Positions 57,704 to 64,000 of a DNA stretch of 64,000 nt are shown here, one piece after another. Below the pieces are notes generated by a model. It searched no databases, had not been told where the DNA came from, and was given only the letters and a program-made list of their open reading frames with translations. This DNA comes from Taeniopygia guttata. Taxonomy: Eukaryota > Chordata > Aves > Passeriformes > Estrildidae. Made by a program: the position numbers and the translations under genes. Within the stretch, counting starts at the first letter, position 1. Every line of letters begins with the position of its first letter. The DNA lies in the NCBI RefSeq assembly GCF_048771995.1, contig NC_133024.1, positions 22,336,001 through 22,400,000 on the forward strand, written 5' to 3'.

Positions 57704-57776
57704 CTGAAGGAGGCGTTTGAAAGAGATCTCACTTCCTGGTGGGGGAAGGATGATCTTGTTCAAACGCCTCTTTTGG
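57704..57776 (+). ncRNA. candidate 73-nt hairpin in QTRT2 3' UTR
   Basis: GAGGCGTTTGAA (57710-57721) pairs perfectly with TTCAAACGCCTC (57759-57770). The fold continues inward with AGATC/GATCT and CTTCC/GGAAG and outward with A-T, C-G and G-T pairs to 57704/57776. By hand I count about 30 symmetric pairs, one mismatch and one 3x3 internal loop, with no bulge. Shape and length resemble a pre-miRNA, but no known miRNA is recognised. A cis-acting mRNA structure or a small palindromic repeat are alternatives. Confidence 0.45.
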
Positions 57777-58637
57777 TTAATTGGCTTGGTGCATTCCTGG
57801 TGGATGGAAGAGCCTGGATTGTTCACCAGTGAGACCAGTATGGATAGGTTTGTTTTCAAATACTCACTGTTGGTTTCCCATGTACAAGGACAGAGTAATT
57901 GAACCTGTGATTGAGGATAAAGCAGGGCATATACTTAAAATTAATCCAGCTGCCTGGAGACTCAGCAGCTGCTTGGGACTCTTGTTTCATACTCAACAGT
58001 AATTATTTTTCTAGAAAAACCTAGTGGTGTCCTAGTCTCTCTCATCATGCATCTCCTTTGTGAGAAATTCCACCTCAGTCTAGCACACTGTCCTTGTAGA
58101 CATTGCCAGCATCTATGTCCTTGTAGAGACCTGACTGGAAGTGCTGCTGTGTCCAGTGGCACCAGGGCCTATGTGTGTACTCCTCTCTCAGGCCACCTGC
58201 AGTGCAGAATGTTCTCTGGGCCTGACAGAAGTCTGCCACCTTGGCCTGGCCTTGAACACCCCTGCCTCAGGAGTCCCATTCAGTGACATTGGAGCCAGAG
58301 AGAAGGGAAAGTGTTTAATCCATGTCCTGCTGTAGGACTTTTTTTAAACTCTGTGCATTTTTTTTGGGTTTCACTCTCGTGTTAGCACATGGGTGACTAT
58401 GTCTGTACCATTCTTTCCAGCCACCCTAGCCCTGGTCACAGAGCAGGCTACACAAATGTCACTGTGAGATGGAGCTGTGGAAGGGAAGTGTCATAGGAAA
58501 GGACTTTTAGAAAATGTTCTGGTGGGTCCTTGTTTTAAAATATGACTTAGTTATGTTACATTCCTCTTACTCAGTTGGTTTTTTTACTGCCCCTTATGTG
58601 GAATCATGGATTTAATAATTTTATATTACAAAGCAAC

Positions 58638-58643
58638 AATAAA
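58638..58643 (+). terminator. QTRT2: polyadenylation signal of QTRT2
   Basis: AATAAA about 1.05 kb after the stop codon, followed by T- and GT-rich sequence (ttatttgtt, tgtgtgac). Confidence 0.65.
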
Positions 58644-58665
58644 AGAAATGTATTATTTGTTACAC

Positions 58666-61600
58666 TGGCTCCTCAATGTGTGACAGAAGTGGTGTACCAG
58701 AGAATTTGAACTCAAGAAGATACCTCCTGAAAACTTGACCTAGCAGCCTGATGGAGGGCATTATTTAGGAGTAGGATCCTACCATGAAGCAGGTTTCCAA
58801 GTTATTTGCTTCAAAAGAATGTCATAATAGACTTAGAACTGTGGAAGACAGCTGCCTGTCCCTCTCCTCATGAGAACTCTACTACCTTAATTAATCTTGA
58901 AAAAATACTACACTTAATGGCCTTAAAGCCATTAAGGATTTATTTGTAGTTTGTTCTTCACAATTTCTGCAATACTTTAAAATTTTAGTATCTCCCAATC
59001 AGACTGATTTTACCATAGAGTATAAGGGGTTTTTAGTTTACCTGTCTCTTTGGGCAACTACGCAAGGTTGTCATACACCTTTTTATCATTCCAGCCTTAT
59101 TCACTCTGTTGCACTAACTACACTTCTGTTCCACAGGATCCTAAAGAAATGGTGCTCTACTGTTGTCTTCAGACAGATGGCAGAGAATGATTCAGCCACA
59201 GAAACGACATAAAATACAGAATTATTGTCCTCACTCCAAGTAGTACTTTGTGGTTCTTAAAATTGATGCAGCACTGGGAAATGTGGAGATGGTGTCCTGG
59301 GTATAGAGCATGAGGTAGAAGGTCTGCCTAACTTAAAGAGCAGGAATTCTAATGAAACAAAAATTATTTATGTTTCTTTCAAGAGGGATGCAGTGGTAGT
59401 GCATGGGACCTTGCAATGCTTGTTTCTGCACTGTCTGTTTCTACAATGTTGCAGTGCAAAATCTTTTGGGAGGAGACAGGTTTTGAGACTTCTCATTCAC
59501 TGACACTCCTGTACCCAGATATTGAATCACCGAAATGCCTGAGTCAGCCCAGCCCTTGGGCACCACGATGGTTGTGTCCAGCAGGTCAGTCAGGGATGCT
59601 CTGGGATGACACACAGGACAAGGGGTACTGGTGTTTGTGTCCTCTTCACTATTTCCTTCATACTTCTTAGGATGATAACCTTACTGATAGTTTTGGAATT
59701 GCTGTCTTACACTTTTTGGGGACTACTTGTGAGCAGTCAGTCTCCCTGTCATGCCCCACCTCTGTGAATATTTGGATTTATTAATTTTTCTTTATCTCCC
59801 AGCTTGGATGTCATCAGGAGATAAATGTAGCTATACTGGGATCTTAGTGGCCTGCTAAGCTAAGTGCCAGTAACATGCTATTCTCAAAAGCTGTTCTCTA
59901 CTTCTGACTTTCCAGTCCTTCCATACTGCTGTGTTATGTTTTTTTTCCAGTCCTACCCATTAGTCTTTCCTGTTACAGTTCTCTGCTTAGCTTTTATGTG
60001 TGTCCACCTGTGTACCATGGCTGCACAAAGTAAACCATTTTATACTGGGCAGAATTTGACCAGCTTCATCATTCAGTATCTAATAAATACAGTTACAAAC
60101 ATAACTAACCCTCAAACCATCTTAATGTGTTGTATTTATACAACTTCTCAACATGTTGGTTTCCTTAGTTCGCACTGTAAAAAATCAGCAACATTTTTCA
60201 TGCTAACTTAGAAAGTTTTAAAATTTATTCCCAGGCAGAGATCTAATTTCTTTCAAAAACAGAATTCTTGCCCTAATATGGGGATGAAAACTCCATGAAG
60301 AAAGCTAAACTTTCCATGAAGAAGTGACAATTGAAATTAATAAGGAGTGGAAAAATGTCTGTGCTAAATTAACTTCACTAAGCACAGAAGACTGCAAAAA
60401 CATCCTTGACTGCCGTCCATCCCCAAAGGGCAGAATATAAAAGAGCAGAGCAGAATACAAAAGAGATGGTGTGCTACAAAAACATTAGACCCTTGAATAT
60501 CTTTTCCTTAGCAACTTTTTATGTAATCTTCCCCTTAATAAAGAAAAACCTTTCACACTGATGAGAATAACTGTCAGGGTCTCATGTTAAGGCTAGTGTC
60601 TTTCTGACCACTTCATCGGTATTCTGCTCAGTAACTTCCTCCTTCCAGAGCTATTTTAATGTTGTAGACTCTAGCAGTTTCAAAGGTATCCTTTGAAGTG
60701 TACCAAGGAAAAAAAATCAAATTGTCTTATTACAAAAAAGACTTCTCCTTTCCTTCAGGTTTGCAATTTCCCACCCCCCTCCTGCTGTTCATCCGCCCTA
60801 TCGTCTAAATCACTAGGACACAATGTCCAAGACACACATAGTGTATATCCAGCCTTGTCTGACAGTTTCTAGGTCTGCTCCTCTGTGGCTCTGCAGGATC
60901 ACAGGAGCTGCCCAAGACTGGAAATGTTCCAGCAGGGTATTCAATTTATTTCTACATCTATAAGGTCCAGTGGGTTTTCAGATCATGGGATTTTTATGCA
61001 TAGAAAATTTAGCTCCAGGTATGTTTCAGAGGTGCTTTTAAGCATTGAGTAGCTTTTTTTTTCCTTCATCCCAAACCCTGTTGATTCACAACCTGAGGTG
61101 GTAGACAAAGGGCTCCAACAAAATGTTTAAACCGTTCTCTCAGTAATTTCAGAGCTGTTTCCTCTGTGATGTGGAAGGCATGCATGAAATAGATGATGGT
61201 GCAGGCCAGTTTAATGGTGTTATTTGTACTACTCTGGAGTGATCTACATAATTCACTCTTTTCTGGTAATGCAGCACTCCTTCGGACTATTAAAGATGTT
61301 CAAGCACGTTACCATCCTTTCTTATGTACATTCCACAATGAAAAGTCCATGACAGGACTTTTCAAACAAAAAGAGAATGAATTTAAATTCCTTCAAGAAG
61401 TTGGATCTAGACTGGCAAAGTTGGTGCTGCCGCAAAAATGATGCAGTAAAATGTTCTTGCTTCCCTGTTGATGTTGCCAATGTGAATGGCATCTGTCAGA
61501 GTACACAGTTTCCTCCCCGGGAGCATATTGACTTGGAAAAGCAACACCTTTCCTGCCTCACAATGAGGTGATGATGAACTGCTTGGTTAAGTCTCCATCT

Positions 61601-64000
61601 GTTGTCTGTGTGTTCAATTAAATTGGTCACGTGAAGGTGCAACACAGTGGGATGCTCTATCATGTTTCTGACACAACTCCTCCAGCTCCTGGCCTTGCTT
61701 ACTGCCCATCATTACAAAATCTTGGGAGAAAGCCTGGTCTGTTCTCAGCTATTTGTGTGTCTGAACGTCTTGCAGAGCTCTTTGGGAAGCAGTTTTGGAT
61801 GAGAAGGGGTTATGTGGTTAACCAGGATTATTTCAAGTTTCTGAAGCCTGAAAATCTAGGAATCTATTTAGTGAGGACCAAAGGTAAAGGAATTATAAAT
61901 AAAGGCATTTGGATCTGCCAGACAGGTCAGGATTAACCAGCCTTCCGTCTTCCCTATGCTTCTGCTACTGTGTAAAGCATTTTCTGGCTCAAGGGAGCGG
62001 TCACTGCGAAAGGCAATGGCAGTGGTTCATGGCAGAGGCTCTGCAGGACAAGGTGTATCTTACTGCCTGTACACGCAGAGTTGATTGATTTGCAGGGTGC
62101 TGATCAAGAAAAGATCTAAAACCGATGGCTCTTATATTTAATGGCCCAGCACAGACTTTCACAAAGAAAGGAGAGTTCCAAGGTCCTTTGGCCAGAGTTC
62201 CTGGACCCATTCCTGTGCTCTATGTGTGACACCTGGTGCTCTTGAGCTGGCTGCCTTTCAGAGCTGGTGGATGTGTTGTAATATGTGACACGAAGGTGGC
62301 TTTGTAGCAATACTTTGTGCTCACTGCTCCCTCCTTCCACAGGAGAACATCTGGTTTGCCTTTTGATGAGGTAATCAGGGGAGGTATTGATGCATCTTGC
62401 AGGAAGTCAGCAGAGTCTAGGAATCTGTCTTGAGCTTTTTTTATACTGCCCTTCCTGGGCCAGAATGGAACCATCTACAAAGTAATGTCAACTTCGGTAG
62501 TGCTGTGTGCTGAAAACAGCTGAAGAAACCAGCCCTTAGGAAAGCCAGATGCTTTCCTCAGACAAAGCTGAGGGAACTGGGATGAGAGAACAGACTGGCA
62601 GGAAGCCGAAGCCTTTAAAGAGATGCAGCCTCTTCAAGAAAGGGAACAGGAGATAGATGGAGCGTCTGGGAGGAAGGAACATAGGCAAACAGGATGATTA
62701 GGATTTGGCAAGGCCAGCAAAAAAAAAAGAGTGGGAGCTGTGCAGTATGTCCATGGGTAGTACTGCCAACACGTAGTTGCAGAAGCCCTGGCACGTGCCT
62801 TTTTCCATCCCTTGTTTTGCACATATCTTGAGGAGGAAGAAGCGTTCTGTTGTGGATCAGGGAATTCAGCAATGGCTGCAAAAATGCAAAAGGCCACAGA
62901 GTAATGCTGGCAGCCTTCAGAGCTGAGGCTGATGGGGGTACTTTGTGCTGGACTCAGCTCTGGTACCTGGCTCCCCTGCTGCCCACAGCCAGTGCCATCA
63001 CAAACATTCAAGGGAGTCCTGTAGCATCAACCATCCGCTCACGTCCCTTGACCTCACCCCCAAAGAGGGACAGAAGTGCTGCTGCCTCTCAGCTGAGGCA
63101 TGGCAAGGTGAGCAGGACACCTGCACCACAGCCCTTCTGCCATGACATAGGATGGCAGAAAGAAATGTGATTCCCTCAGTATTTGTGCTTCTGTCTGGTG
63201 AAAAGTGGTCTTTATTTGGGCTGTTCGATTTGCCATGCTCACAGCTGTGCAGTAAAACTTATTAAAACTGACAAGAGTCCCTAGGGCAGGAACCCAGAAA
63301 GGTCTTCCCCACATCACCAAAGATACAACAAGCCTGATGCTTGTCTCACTGTGATGCTTAAATCATTATACTGAAATTAATTTTTAATTATGTTCGTTTT
63401 CTTCTTTGGCCCCAGGGGTTTCCTTTGCCTCACATTTCCAGAGGCATTCAGGGATAAGACCAGTGTCAGGCAGGAAGAAGTTCACTTCCAGAATCACGAA
63501 GGAAGCTCAGGAGAATTCCTGGCCTGGGCCTCAGAGAAAATGTGTCCCTGTTGTAGAAATGTGTGGTTGGCATCAGAGCTGGTGGGCTCCTGATCTGACA
63601 TTTGAGATAGTAAAGAACCAAAGAAAGATGGCATGAGTGATGCCAGGAAGGCATAACAAAAAAGGTCACTGCTATGTTTTAAGATTGGCTATTTGGGAAG
63701 TAACAGAGAATAACTGGATCAGTGGCTTTATGAGATGGAAAGGCAGCATTGGTCTGGGATGCATCTTCCACATCCTGTTCAATGTCATTCACCAAGAGGT
63801 ACATAGCAGCTGATACTGACTTTGAAGAAGTTCAGTTTTGAGTCACTCACACCTTTAAATTCCTATAGTCTTGTGAGCCTTCCTTTGCTCATGAGGCAGG
63901 TGGCAAAATACTGCCAGGAGATGACATTGTTATACTAATGTTAATTCATTATTACCATTAGATAAGGAAAAACTCATTTCAATGGCTCATTCAAAGGCTC
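58666..64000. other. intergenic sequence after QTRT2
   Basis: No exon, RNA gene or named repeat recognised on either strand. DRD3 is the next gene in mammals on the opposite strand, but none of its coding motifs appear here. A small stem CTTAATGGC/GCCATTAAG lies at 58913-58936. Confidence 0.5.

Larger units (their letters stand above)
57590..58665 (+). other. QTRT2 3' UTR
   Basis: Runs from the stop codon to just past the AATAAA at 58638-58643. It contains a long imperfect hairpin at 57704-57776. Confidence 0.65.

Noticed and set aside
58913-58936. 9-bp inverted repeat with a 6-nt loop after QTRT2
   Set aside because: Too short to stand out from chance in AT-rich DNA; mentioned only under the intergenic entry.
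61193-61936. Two plus-strand open frames after QTRT2
   Set aside because: No family resemblance, no joining splice pattern, and nothing resembling DRD3 or another receptor.

Overview
The window is nuclear DNA from a vertebrate, most likely a bird. It has short GT-AG introns, GC-rich CpG-island promoters, several chicken-repeat-1 (CR1) LINE 3' ends whose tails read like 'CCTTCCAACCCAAACCATTCTATGATTCT', and one solo LTR of an endogenous retrovirus. No bacterial, phage or CRISPR-like content was seen. Species cannot be fixed from the sequence alone.

Four genes were rebuilt exon by exon. Their order and orientation match the human 3q13.31 block as I recall it. (1) GRAMD1C (Aster-C), plus strand: the last nine coding exons, 3438-13040; the 5' exons lie outside the window. 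(2) ZDHHC23, plus strand: complete, four coding exons, 14473-17431, 412 aa. (3) CCDC191, minus strand: complete, fifteen coding exons, 45358 down to 25302, 867 aa. (4) QTRT2, plus strand: complete, eight coding exons, 45477-57589, 421 aa. Reading phase closes across every junction in all four models, which is strong internal support.

Layout: 1-3437 is GRAMD1C intron with a near-perfect palindrome. 3438-13152 is the GRAMD1C 3' half. 13820-14472 is a 22-bp minisatellite followed by the CpG-island promoter of ZDHHC23. 17432 to about 21.8 kb is probably its long 3' UTR, converging on the CCDC191 3' end near 24.1-25.3 kb. CCDC191 and QTRT2 are head-to-head: 118 bp separate their start codons inside one CpG island. 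57590-58660 is the QTRT2 3' UTR, with a 73-nt hairpin. From 58.67 kb to the end I recognise no gene.

The genes do not form a pathway. GRAMD1C moves cholesterol at ER contact sites, ZDHHC23 is a protein S-palmitoyltransferase, CCDC191 is a coiled-coil protein with tryptophan repeats resembling Sfi1 centrin-binding motifs, and QTRT2 is the accessory subunit of the queuine tRNA-guanine transglycosylase. No wholly new multi-gene system is apparent. The most noteworthy observations are: a solo LTR whose terminal CTAACA sits where the branch point of CCDC191 exon 8 should be; the pre-miRNA-like hairpin in the QTRT2 3' UTR; the shared CCATGG giving start codons on both strands between CCDC191 and QTRT2; a uORF ending in an ATGA overlap at the QTRT2 start; and the Sfi1-like repeat series in CCDC191.
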